Assembly: GCA_018644665.1 (NCBI GenBank)
Contig: JABGQA010000093.1
Coordinates: 12,907 to 65,768 of the forward strand
Length of the DNA: 52,862 nt
Reading direction: 5' to 3'
DNA from: Candidatus Poribacteria bacterium
GTDB lineage: Bacteria > Poribacteria > WGA-4E > GCA-2687025
In this document: in pieces, positions 11,701 to 20,723 of the stretch
Layout: each line of letters opens with the position of its first letter
How positions within the stretch are numbered: position 1 is the stretch's first letter
Position numbers and translations under genes: made by a program
The notes under the pieces: generated by a model
Told to the model about the DNA's origin: nothing
What the model saw: only the letters and a program-made list of their open reading frames with translations
Databases searched by the model: none

Positions 11701-14700
11701 TCTCGTCCTTGGCCGGGATGAATCCCTGGACCGCGGGCGGCGTGCCGTCCACGAAGAACTGCGCGCCGAGCCGTGACGTGTTCCCCGCGACATCGCCAAC
11801 GACGATGGACGCGAAGTGCGACAGCGGCTCGTCTGTGCCAGACGCCTCGAATGGGGCGCCGGCGACGTAGGTGATCGTCCCGTCCGCGTCGACCGAGGGC
11901 GTGACGGTCACGCCATCAATGGTGAAGTCCACTCGCGTCGGGTCGATGCCGCCGACGTCGCTCGCGCGGATGATGACCGTGTCGGTATCGGCGTTGACGG
12001 TGGAGTCGGACAGCGGAGCTAGGAACGCCAGTTCCGGCGGCGTCGAGTCCAACGTGACGATGATCGGTTCACCGTCGGCCGTGTTGCCGACGGCGTCCGT
12101 AGCGGTCGCGGTGACGGTGTTGTCGCCCTCTTGCAGGCTGACGACGCCCGTTTGGAACGCGACGCCCTGCGCCGTGGTCTCGACCGGCACCCCGTTCACC
12201 AACACGCTCACGGTGGCGCCGTCTTCGATGCCGCTCCCCTGCACGACGATGTCAGGCGCGTTCGTCAACGCGGGCGCCGTCAGAACCGGCGGCGTTGTCC
12301 CGACATCGAGAACGAAGTCGTACTGCTGCGGCTCGCCCGTGTTCCCAGCGACATCCGCCGCGCTCACGAGGAGCACGTGCGACCCCTCGGTCAGGCCCGA
12401 CAGCGCCAGAGTGGCCGACGTATCTGCGACCGCGAACTCGACCTCCCCGCCATCGAGCGTGCCGAACACCCGCTCGACGCCGGACAGGTCGTCAGTGACG
12501 GCGAACTGGATCGTCGCGTCGGACGTCTGGATGAGCGTCGCCGAACCCGCGACGAGTCCGATGCCGTTGATCTGCGGGTTGAGGATCGACGGTGCCGTGA
12601 TGTCCGACAGCGCCGCGTCGAAGGTGACCGAGCCGTTGATCTCCGCCGGGTTCCCCGCTCCGTCGGTGGCTGCGATGCGCACGGCGATCGTGCTACCCGA
12701 CTCGAACGGAGCAGCGGCGTCGTAGGTGAAAGTCCCCGCCGCTACGTCGAAGGTCACGCCGACGGGAGCCGAGTCGATCTCCAACGTCACGCTCGCCGGG
12801 TCGATGCCGCTCAGCGCGTCGGTGACGCTGCCACTGAACGTCGGCTGTAGGTTCGGTGTCGCGGCTTCCAGCGCCGGCGTCGCGAGCGTTATCTGCGGAG
12901 CCTCGGCATCCAGGACGATGCTTACCGTGTCGGACAGCTCAGAGACGTTCTCCAACGTGTCGCGAGCCTGGGCCTGCACCTCTGTCGCCCCGGCTCCGAG
13001 GTCAACGCTGAGCGCCCACGCCCCGTCTGCGCCCGGCGTCGCGGTCCCCACGACCGTGCCGCCGATCACGACGACCACCTCGGACTCCGCTTCCGCGGCG
13101 CCCTGCACGGTGAACGTGTTGTCGCTGGTAATCGCGGGCTCGCCCGGCGCCGGCGTCGTGAACGTCGGGGCAGCCGGCGGCGTCGTGTCGACCGCGAAGC
13201 TCCATTCGGCCTCCCCGTCGTTGCCCGCGAGGTCGGTGAACGTCGCCGATGCCGTGTAGTCGCCATCCACAAGTGGGTCGACTGGGACGCCCGCCGCGGA
13301 GCCGCTGTTCTCGTCCTTCGGGCTGTAGGTGGTCGCGATCGGCACGCCGTTGAGGAGAACCTCGACGCTCTCGGTGTCGATTCCGGTCTCACCGTCGCTG
13401 ACCACTACCTTGACGGTGGGAGAGGCATCGTTGATCGACCCCGTCGGCTCGAAGGTCACCGCGGTCGGCGCGATCTCGTCGCCCGCCGCGAGGTTCACCG
13501 TGAACGCCCAACCGTCGCTAAGCGTGAGGCCATTGAGCTTCGCCGCCCGTACCGACGCGAGGTACAGCCGCTGGTCGAACAGCGTCTCGCGCACGGAGTA
13601 GAGCTCGCTCGTTGTGTCGAACGTGACCTCTGCCGGCTTACCGTTCAGCGCCACGGCCACGTCCGACGGGTCGCCGCCGCTGAGCCCGAAGTCGACCCGG
13701 AACGAGATCACCGGCTCCAGGGTGGGCACTTCGCTTCCGCGCTCTGGGCTGACAACATCCAGAATCGGCGGCGACGAATCCACCACCACCTCTACAGGAG
13801 CCGATCGCACGCTGGCCACGCCGAGGATGGACGCCGTTGCGCGCACCTCGTATGCGCCCGGCTGAAGCTCTGCCGTAACGAAGCGGAACGTGCCGTCGGC
13901 CTCAACCTGGGTACTCCCGACGTTCTGGTCGTCGAGAATGACGTCGATGTCCGCCCCGATGATCTCACTCGACCCGGTGACGACGAGGCTGGCTTCCGCC
14001 GACGGCGCCAGTTCGTCCAGCGTTGGGGCCGTGGGCAGCGCGTTCACGACGCGGAAGCCGGACGAGATGCGCTCGCCGCTCGCGCCCGCGGTCAGGCGGA
14101 GCACGTACGTCTCACCGAGCGCGTCCGGCACGTCGTCGGCGGAGTGCCAGGTGAACGCGTGCGAACCGTTGCGCAACGCGTTGATCGACCCGGAGGCGCT
14201 CGCAGGGAGCCACGCCTCGGAATCCGCGTCACGGAACTCCACGCCCAGCGTGACCGTCTGCCCTGGATTCGGGTTCGTGAGGTCGAACTGCACCGAGATG
14301 TCCTCGGTAGAGCCGCTAGTCACCAGGTTCGAGATGTCGATGAGCGCTTCTTCCACCACCGGTCCATCCTCGTCACGCGTGGTGGTTTCGCCTCCGGCGC
14401 TCGCGATCACGGTGAACGTGTACGCGCCCGGCGCAAGGGTGAGATCCACGCCATATCGCGCTCCAGTCGCCGCGGCGGCCCCGACAGACCCCATGGCCGA
14501 TTCCTGCGTAGAGCCGGCATCCGACACGACGGCAATGGTCACGCTGTCAGGGTCGCCGCCCGTTGTGGTGACAACGGCGCCGAACGAGAACACGTCCTCC
14601 GCCGTCCCTACCTTGGGGCTCACCAGCGCGGCGCGGATCGCCAACTCCTGGACACCGCTCGCCTGCTCGGGCTCAACGGTCAGCAGGAATGTGACGGCCG

Positions 14701-17700
14701 TCTCGCCCTCGCGCGTGTCCGTCGCGAGCAGCGTCACCGAGTAGAAGCCTTCGCCTGCGCCGTCCACGCCGGCCTCGGTAACGAACGTGATCTCCCCGCT
14801 CGCCTGATCTACGGACAGGTTCGACGCGAGGAATCCCGTCTGCACCTCGAGCTGCGTTTCGTCGCCGTCTAGGTCCGTCACAGCGGCGGTGACGCTGACG
14901 GTCTCACCCTCGACGACCGTCACGTCGGCGATAGTCGCGATCTCCGGGTTTCGGTTCGCTGCCTGCAGCACGGTGACCTGAGCCGTCGCTTCGGCCTGCC
15001 CGCCGTTCCCGTCGTCCACGGTAAGAGCGATGCTGTACGGGTCTTCCTGCGACTGGCCGCGCTCGGGGGTCCAGATGAACGTCGCGCCGTCGAACGTCGC
15101 GCCTTCAGGCACATTCGCGGCGGTCACCGTAAGGTCATCTCCGTCCTCGTCGGAGGCGTCCACGGTGAACTCCGCCGTCTCCTCCTCGACGACTGTGAGT
15201 GGCGCGATGTCCTCGATCTTAGGATCAGTGTTCGGCGGGGCCTCCAACACGATGGCGACCGCCACGTCAGCCGTTAGCCCACCCGAATCCGTGGCCGTGA
15301 TCGACGCGGTGAAGTCTTCGGCGTCGCGCGCCGGCTCTAGCTCGATGCTGACTCTCGGGGCCGTTGGGCTCCCGCTCTGCTTCACGCGAGCCCAACCTGG
15401 GACGCCTCGCACTGTGAGAGTCACGTTGTCGCCGTCGGGATCGCTCGCCGCGAATTCCAGCGTCAGCACCGTCAGCCGTTGCAGGCTGATGGAGCCTGGC
15501 ACGCCGTCCGGCGTCGTCGACGAACTCCCGGTCACTTCAGGCTCGCGGTTTACGTCCGTGACGCGCACGCGGAACGTCTGCGCCGCCTCCAGCCCGCCCA
15601 CATCGGTAGCAGTCACTGTAAGCGTGTACGATCCGGAGCGGTCGAAGCCGATATCCTCCCACGTGATCGTGCGCGCCACCGAGTCGAATGCCGCTCCCGT
15701 GGGAAGCCCCGTGGCGACGACGACGAGCGTGTCCTCTGCGGCGCCGTCAGGATCTTCCGCGACCACGGCGACCTCGATGCGGCCGCCCTCCTCCACCTCG
15801 ATGTCGTCGATCGTCTCGACCGTCGGTGGCAGGTTCACGTCCTGACCGACCTGGATCTGCGTCGACCCGGTCGCCGAGGCCTGCCCGTCGTCCGCCACCC
15901 ACTGCAGCGTGACGATGCGTCCCGACACGCTATCCGTCGGCGTGAATGTGAACGTCTTGATCGAGGTATCCGCATCCAGGGCCACGTCGGCGCGGTTGAA
16001 CGACCGCACCGCGCTTTGCGAGGCGGAGATGATGTCTCCCTCGCGCTCACGCACGCTCGCCGTGATAGCGACTTCGTCGCCGTCGGGGTCGGTCACGGCC
16101 ACGTCGAAGGTGATGAACTCGTCCACCTCTGCGACGATCTCCCCGGGCGCGGTCACGACCGGGGGCTCGTTGGACGACGTCACGAGGATGAGCGTCGATC
16201 CCAGCACGGGCTCGTTGATCTCGTCGGCGACGCTGATCTCCACGCCGAATTTCGCCTGCAGGCCGGTGATGTTCTCGACGCTGAAGGTCGTCACGCCGGT
16301 ATCCGGGTCGACTGCCACGACAGGTTCCGTGTCGTCCGCAGACGCCGTCCCGAAGCGCTCGACGCTTACCAAGGACCACGTCAGCGCGTCTTCGTCCGGG
16401 TCGGAGGCGGATGGTGTGATGGTAAGCTCATCGCCTTCGACGGCGGTCGGCGATCCGAGCGGCTGCAACTCCGGCGGGTCGTTCCGCAGTTCGAGCGCGA
16501 CGACTTCCACCTGGAAAGACGCGACTTCTTCCGACCCCTGCGCCGACACGGCGACGGTGGCGATGCCGGGCGTCGCGAACGTCAGCGTCAGCGATGTCCC
16601 TGTGAGGAACGTCTCGACCACGTCAAAGTCGGAGGTCCCCGCTGCGATCGTGATGGGCGAGTCCGGGTCGACGAACAGAGGCGTCGGGTCTCCCAGGTTC
16701 AGCGTGCGGGGGAGGTCGCCTTCCGTCGCCCGGATGTCCGCGAGCGACCTGTCCGTGTTGAGAGTCGGCGGGTCGTCGAACGCCTCGACGTCGATCGCCA
16801 CCACTCCCGGCTCGCTGACGACGTCGCCGTCCGTCACGGTGAACGAGAACTCGTCTGTGCCGGAGAAGTCCGCGCGGGGTGTGTACGTTGCCGTCGAGTC
16901 GTCGAGCGTCACGTCCCCACGGCGTGGCGGTTCGGCCAGCGTGAATGTCAGAGCGTCGCCGTCGGCGTCGGAGCCCGTGAGCGTGACGACGACCGGCTCG
17001 TCCTCGACCCCTGCCGCGGTGATCGCGTCAGCGATCGGAGCCGCGTTCTCGACAATCAGCGACACTTCGCCTGGCGCGCTCGTGTTCTCGCCATCGGACG
17101 CCACGTAAGCGAACGAATCCTCGCCGGAGAAACCTTCAGCGGGCGCATAGAACGCAGACGATCCGTCGATAGCGACAGCCCCGTTCTCCGGCGCCCGAGT
17201 CACTTCGAAGGTCAACGGGTCGTCGTTGGGGTCGTTGCCCGCCAAGGGCGCCTCGATGACCGTGTTCTTCGGCCCGGAGAGCGGCCCGACATCTCCCACG
17301 ACCGGCGTCTGGTCGAGGATGACGATGTTGATAGCGATGGGGAGTTCGTCGGACGCCGCGGGTTCGGGCGCGTCGTCGAGCGCGCGTATAGTGAAGCCGT
17401 CGTCGCCTTCAGCGTCTACGGACGGCGTGTACACCACGCTGAAACCACCGGCCCCTGGCTCGACGCTCCCTTGGGCGGCGCCTTGGACCACCTCGATCGT
17501 GAACACCTCACTATCCGGGTCTTCGATGAGTAACGGGATCACCAACGCTTCGCCCGGTATCGCGGACAGTTCCGCGGTCGGGTCGAGGCTGAGCGTCGGG
17601 GGGTCGTTTACCGGGAGTACGGTCACGACAACGGCCACCGGCTCGCCCTGGGCCGTGCCGTCAAAAGCGGCGATTTCGAACGTGTCGACATCAGCAAATC

Positions 17701-20539
17701 CGACCGCAGGCGTGTACGTCGCGGACGCCCCTTCGATGAACACCTCGCCGCCAGTGGGCGCGGTCACAACGACGAATGTAACCTCGTCCCCGTCGGCATC
17801 GGACGCCGACAGCGGGATCTGTACCGGCGTGTTCTCGACGGTCTCCGCCGTGGCCCCGGTCGCCAGAGGCAGTTGGTTCAGGACTGTGACCTGCACAGTA
17901 ACCGGGCTGCTCGTGAACTCGGCGTCGCGCGCCACGAGCGAGAACGAATCGACCCCGACAAACCCCGGGATCGGCGTGTACGTGATGACGAGCCCTTCCT
18001 GAGTCGCCGTTCCGTCTGTCGGGAAGGCGGTGAACTCAAAGGTGAGTTCGTCCTGGTCGGGGTCCGTAGCGTTCACGATGATGATCGCGCTGAGGTTCTT
18101 CGTCGTGATGACCGGTTCGAAAGGAGCGATCACCGGGCCCTGGTTGGGCAGCCTAACGTCGACGAGCACGCCGATCTGCTCCGACACGACGCCGTCCGCG
18201 TCCGTGACGGTCAGGGCGAATCCGTCCTGGCCCACGAAGGTTGCGTCGGCTACGTAGTTGACGCTCAGCGCGTCTGCGGCGAACGTCGCCACGCCGCCGG
18301 TCGGTGGGTCGGTGATCTCTCCGGTGAACGACTCGCTGTCAGGATCGACGATGTCCAGAGGGATGATCAGTAGCGCGCCCTGGATGACGCTCAGCTCGAA
18401 GTCGTCCGGCACGGACACGACCGGACGGCTCAACACGGTCACTGACACTGTCGCGGGGTCGGTTCGCTCGATGCCGTCGAATGCCACCACCTCGAACGCG
18501 TCCGGGCCGTAGAACGCATCTTCCGGCGTGTACAACGCCGACGATCCCTCGATCACCACCGTGCCGTGGTCGGGCCCGGCGCCTTCCACGATCTCGAACG
18601 TCAACGGGTCATCGTCCGCGTCCGTCGCCAGCAGCGGTATCTCCACGGCGACGCCTTCGGGCGTGTTCGCGGAGGCGGGTTCGAGCGCGGGAGCCGCGTT
18701 GACAACGGACACATCAACTTGTGCGGCGTCACTGGTCAAGTCGCCGTCGTCGGCGATGACCTGGAACGCGTCCGCGCCGTGATAGCCGCCGTCGGGGGTG
18801 TAGAATGCCGATGACCCTTCGAATGCCACCGTGCCGTGCTCCGGGCCGCCGTCTGCGGTCACGTCGAAGGTCAGGGCGTCGCCGTCCGCATCCGTCGCGG
18901 TAAGCGGAATCTCCACCGCAGTGTTCTTGGGCGTTGTTGCGACGGCCGGTTCGAGCAGCGGCGTTTGGTTCACGACAGACACCTGGACCACTATCGCGTC
19001 GCTGGCCAGATCGCCGTCGCTTGCGGCCACGGTGAACGAGTCGGAGCCCACGAACCCCACGGCCGGCGTGTATGTGACGCTGAAGCCGTCCGCCGCGGCC
19101 GTTCCGGATCCAGGCTCGGAGATATCCAACACCAGCGTGTCGCCGTCGAGATCTGCCGCGGTGACGACGAAGCTCGTCGGGACGTTCCTCGTGGTCGTCA
19201 GTTCCGACGCCGCCTCGATAGTCGGGGAGTCGTTCACCGACAAGACGTCGACCAGGAAGCTGACCGACGTGAACGCAACGTCAAGCTCATCCCCGCCGCC
19301 ATCGTCCGTCACGTGTACGGTGATCTCTACAGGCGTTCCGCCGTCGGTGTGCGCGTCCGCCGCCGCCTCGTACGCCAACTCCCAGGACGACCCCGCATCT
19401 GTCACCATCGGGTCCGGCACGATGTCGGGGGTGTCGCTGACGGCCTCGACCGTAAGCGTCTGCGTGGACGCCTCGTCCTCGCCCCCGCCAACGCCAATGC
19501 CCTCGAGCGCGACGACCTGCGGGCCGGCGTCCTCCGAAATCACCTGCGCCAGAGGTCCATCGATCGTTGGCGGGTCGTTCACGGCAAACACGGTCACGGT
19601 GAACGTCTGCGATGACGTGTTGCTGTGCACGTCGCCGGTGAGGCCGTCGTCGAAGACGTCGACCGTTATCTCCGCCGTCCCGTTCGCGTCGGCGACGGTG
19701 TTGATATCGAGGCTTCGCGTCGCGCCGTCGCCCGTCAGCGTCGGGTCGGGCACCACGGACGGGTTGCTGCTCGCGACGAGGAACGTCAGCGTCTGATCGA
19801 CCTCGTCCTCGGCGCCCGCGTCCACGCCTGTTATCGAGACGGTCGCGGTGCCGTCCTCGGCGACGGACACGTCTGAGATTAGGTCGAACACAGGTGGCTC
19901 GTTCACGTTCAGCCTGACACGGATCGTGTACGCCGCGGACGTTTCGGGAGGGACGTCCACGCCGAACGCCTCCCGCATGCTGAAGCCGACACCCGTGCTG
20001 TCGTCGGTGATGCTCGCCTCGCTCCAGATATCCGGCAGGCCTGTCATGTCCCACGACAGCGTCCACGCGGACACCGTCGGGTTGTACGCGAACAGCCGCC
20101 AGGTGGTCCCCAGGACGGTGTCTGCCGGCGCGCCTCGGTAGTCCCGTTGGAGTTCGCGCAGGTTGGCCTGTGCCTCCTGCGTGTCGTCCAGGATGAAGAA
20201 GGCGTTCGGGAACTCGTGGTCATCTCCGACGCTGCCGACAATCACCGATGGCGGCGCGACGTAGTCCATGTCCCGCGGCGCGCCCGGAACGCTGCGCACG
20301 TCGAAGCCATCGGTCGCGGCCGGATGAAGACCGAGCGCGAGCGCCCCCAGTTCTGCCGGCTCGCCGTTGAGCGTCCCCCCGAAGTACACGGGCGTTTGCC
20401 AGTTGCCGTCGGTCACAGGAAGTGACGGGTCGGCGGGCTCCACGGCGTCGGCGCGGCCGGCGGCCACGGCGAGCAGCATGCACGCGGTCACTGCGAGCGC
20501 GGCTCTGGGGACGCGCGCGGGCCAGGTCACGACTTCCAT
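8735..20539 (-). CDS. Giant secreted cadherin/Ig-repeat protein with dockerin, cohesin-like and C-terminal sorting-like domains
   Basis: A surface or extracellular matrix-type protein of about 3,934 residues. I chose the ATG at 20539 because GAAGGTG lies six bases upstream and a signal peptide follows directly (residues 1-32, ending GRADA); an in-frame TTG at 20605 is less likely. A long tandem array of cadherin-like/VCBS-type repeats follows from about residue 210 to 1960, with recurring DxDGDxLTF motifs. Bacterial Ig-like repeats run from about 2170 to 3400, then a fibronectin-III-like stretch near 3406. An odd repeat of FDPLELNALERSL lies near 3130-3183. A type I dockerin (two DxNGDxxVxIxDLVTVA calcium loops) spans about 3633-3693, a cohesin-like beta domain about 3705-3830, and a final domain with NYPNPFNPETWIPF ends RRMVIRK. 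It probably shares a transcript with the LamG gene (ATGA overlap) and possibly with the 922-residue gene 184 bases upstream. Confidence 0.88.
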   Translation of the reverse strand: MEVVTWPARVPRAALAVTACMLLAVAAGRADAVEPADPSLPVTDGNWQTPVYFGGTLNGEPAELGALALGLHPAATDGFDVRSVPGAPRDMDYVAPPSVIVGSVGDDHEFPNAFFILDDTQEAQANLRELQRDYRGAPADTVLGTTWRLFAYNPTVSAWTLSWDMTGLPDIWSEASITDDSTGVGFSMREAFGVDVPPETSAAYTIRVRLNVNEPPVFDLISDVSVAEDGTATVSITGVDAGAEDEVDQTLTFLVASSNPSVVPDPTLTGDGATRSLDINTVADANGTAEITVDVFDDGLTGDVHSNTSSQTFTVTVFAVNDPPTIDGPLAQVISEDAGPQVVALEGIGVGGGEDEASTQTLTVEAVSDTPDIVPDPMVTDAGSSWELAYEAAADAHTDGGTPVEITVHVTDDGGGDELDVAFTSVSFLVDVLSVNDSPTIEAASELTTTRNVPTSFVVTAADLDGDTLVLDISEPGSGTAAADGFSVTYTPAVGFVGSDSFTVAASDGDLASDAIVVQVSVVNQTPLLEPAVATTPKNTAVEIPLTATDADGDALTFDVTADGGPEHGTVAFEGSSAFYTPDGGYHGADAFQVIADDGDLTSDAAQVDVSVVNAAPALEPASANTPEGVAVEIPLLATDADDDPLTFEIVEGAGPDHGTVVIEGSSALYTPEDAFYGPDAFEVVAFDGIERTDPATVSVTVLSRPVVSVPDDFELSVIQGALLIIPLDIVDPDSESFTGEITDPPTGGVATFAADALSVNYVADATFVGQDGFALTVTDADGVVSEQIGVLVDVRLPNQGPVIAPFEPVITTKNLSAIIIVNATDPDQDELTFEFTAFPTDGTATQEGLVITYTPIPGFVGVDSFSLVARDAEFTSSPVTVQVTVLNQLPLATGATAETVENTPVQIPLSASDADGDEVTFVVVTAPTGGEVFIEGASATYTPAVGFADVDTFEIAAFDGTAQGEPVAVVVTVLPVNDPPTLSLDPTAELSAIPGEALVIPLLIEDPDSEVFTIEVVQGAAQGSVEPGAGGFSVVYTPSVDAEGDDGFTIRALDDAPEPAASDELPIAINIVILDQTPVVGDVGPLSGPKNTVIEAPLAGNDPNDDPLTFEVTRAPENGAVAIDGSSAFYAPAEGFSGEDSFAYVASDGENTSAPGEVSLIVENAAPIADAITAAGVEDEPVVVTLTGSDADGDALTFTLAEPPRRGDVTLDDSTATYTPRADFSGTDEFSFTVTDGDVVSEPGVVAIDVEAFDDPPTLNTDRSLADIRATEGDLPRTLNLGDPTPLFVDPDSPITIAAGTSDFDVVETFLTGTSLTLTFATPGIATVAVSAQGSEEVASFQVEVVALELRNDPPELQPLGSPTAVEGDELTITPSASDPDEDALTWSLVSVERFGTASADDTEPVVAVDPDTGVTTFSVENITGLQAKFGVEISVADEINEPVLGSTLILVTSSNEPPVVTAPGEIVAEVDEFITFDVAVTDPDGDEVAITASVREREGDIISASQSAVRSFNRADVALDADTSIKTFTFTPTDSVSGRIVTLQWVADDGQASATGSTQIQVGQDVNLPPTVETIDDIEVEEGGRIEVAVVAEDPDGAAEDTLVVVATGLPTGAAFDSVARTITWEDIGFDRSGSYTLTVTATDVGGLEAAQTFRVRVTDVNREPEVTGSSSTTPDGVPGSISLQRLTVLTLEFAASDPDGDNVTLTVRGVPGWARVKQSGSPTAPRVSIELEPARDAEDFTASITATDSGGLTADVAVAIVLEAPPNTDPKIEDIAPLTVVEEETAEFTVDASDEDGDDLTVTAANVPEGATFDGATFIWTPERGQSQEDPYSIALTVDDGNGGQAEATAQVTVLQAANRNPEIATIADVTVVEGETVSVTAAVTDLDGDETQLEVQTGFLASNLSVDQASGEITFVTEAGVDGAGEGFYSVTLLATDTREGETAVTFLLTVEPEQASGVQELAIRAALVSPKVGTAEDVFSFGAVVTTTGGDPDSVTIAVVSDAGSTQESAMGSVGAAAATGARYGVDLTLAPGAYTFTVIASAGGETTTRDEDGPVVEEALIDISNLVTSGSTEDISVQFDLTNPNPGQTVTLGVEFRDADSEAWLPASASGSINALRNGSHAFTWHSADDVPDALGETYVLRLTAGASGERISSGFRVVNALPTAPTLDELAPSAEASLVVTGSSEIIGADIDVILDDQNVGSTQVEADGTFRFVTAELQPGAYEVRATASILGVASVRSAPVEVVVDSSPPILDVVSPERGSEVPTLEPVISFRVDFGLSGGDPSDVAVALNGKPAEVTFDTTSELYSVRETLFDQRLYLASVRAAKLNGLTLSDGWAFTVNLAAGDEIAPTAVTFEPTGSINDASPTVKVVVSDGETGIDTESVEVLLNGVPIATTYSPKDENSGSAAGVPVDPLVDGDYTASATFTDLAGNDGEAEWSFAVDTTPPAAPTFTTPAPGEPAITSDNTFTVQGAAEAESEVVVVIGGTVVGTATPGADGAWALSVDLGAGATEVQAQARDTLENVSELSDTVSIVLDAEAPQITLATPALEAATPNLQPTFSGSVTDALSGIDPASVTLEIDSAPVGVTFDVAAGTFTYDAAAPFESGSTIAVRIAATDGAGNPAEINGSVTFDAALSDITAPSILNPQINGIGLVAGSATLIQTSDATIQFAVTDDLSGVERVFGTLDGGEVEFAVADTSATLALSGLTEGSHVLLVSAADVAGNTGEPQQYDFVLDVGTTPPVLTAPALTNAPDIVVQGSGIEDGATVSVLVNGVPVETTAQGVAFQTGVVSLQEGDNTVTATATDAVGNTADGEPIIVTLDSTPPELAFLAPLSDSTVNADTDTVIIRASDVGGIDPTRVDFTIDGVTVTPSVDADGTITYVAGAPFEASGTDEPLSHFASIVVGDVAGNTSRLGAQFFVDGTPPAVQGFIPAKDEIVPSLEPAISATIVATDLDLNSVAVFVGPVDNPGIPIVGDANYEFDPGTGQFSYFPLLEDKTTYLVTVSAADKVGNTVVSAWAFAIDTEAEDTNEPSTTILFPKPGENINEVGLDILSFAVGDAAGIGNVTMFVNDPTGSSPLGIGQLEDEGIAQFNRKTGVIRIFGRRLLRPRQGSRGGFSFDPLELNALERSLTGGDNASFDPLELNALERSLGDGGGGGGGADVGALERSLTSSAGLFGAGDNSMGVQVLDLSGNVSFASWSFSVTLDPPGAPTFSASTALRNSRTASFDGVIPGLAATGGLPISVQLRVNGNASGFVEVTSEDGEFTFDNVNLSDGDNLITATAQDSAGNLSDRSETLAVVLDEVAPTVAIDPVAPEASSSFFTITGSISDNQPVDLGSVTLFANDDEIALGKAQGRFSQSVTLTDGSNTLRVVVQDAAGNEVESDTFTVTLDLAPPTTAPENITALPTADSRGIRLGWTEDVNAGSYNVYRSFVVFTDASDLTPVASSVSGTGYTDTTVLAGRMVYYAVASVDGAGNSDASVLSPVLPVALMKDAGGVASLDDGTSLRVPRSGLFANALLTATLEILTPSTTPDLGGAIDGTAREVVARTSTGAILQAFNLPAGLTHRVPFGVPVDADSPQTYQLVAQDWAGLDSVTNASLRTVTADVPGSGTYQLGEPASSATPWDVNGDNTVNIVDLVTVARSFGQTVAAGDPADTNGDGTVSIIDLVTVATHFGETTGPVGAPSLAAQDEPVVTLYTRLVGSAGGPDALEVVAESSVNLAGYEMVIDPGAGEIKSMTRGDVFGREVFWMDPAPVDGSTRIAAVRLDLASPAIPARKTGVLARLSVEGVVRDGEQMLRLRDVRFTDRKGALLPYRIGPPPSAQSFSTALLPNYPNPFNPETWIPFTLSEASEVTLRVYNVDGHVVRTLELGAREAGAYTSREGAAHWDGRNDLGEAAASGVYFYELSTGTTRNIRRMVIRK

Positions 20540-20723
20540 GGCGACACCTTCACAGCAATTCGCGAGTTCGGCTTTTGCGCGCCGGAGATACCGGATGACC
20601 ATCAAACGTCCAGTCGTAGTGTTGGTTCATGGCGGCCCGGGCGGCCGGTGTGCGCGCAAGCAGGGGCCGACGACGCCGGCCGACAGCGGGAGCCAACGCC
20701 GCGCGGCCGTCTTCACGTCGGCG

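Noticed and set aside
15479..17533. Plus-strand open frame of 684 codons inside the giant protein gene
   Set aside because: It is antisense to clear cadherin-like repeats, is Arg/His/Val-rich with no motif, and has no ribosome site. Long antisense frames are common in GC-rich genes.
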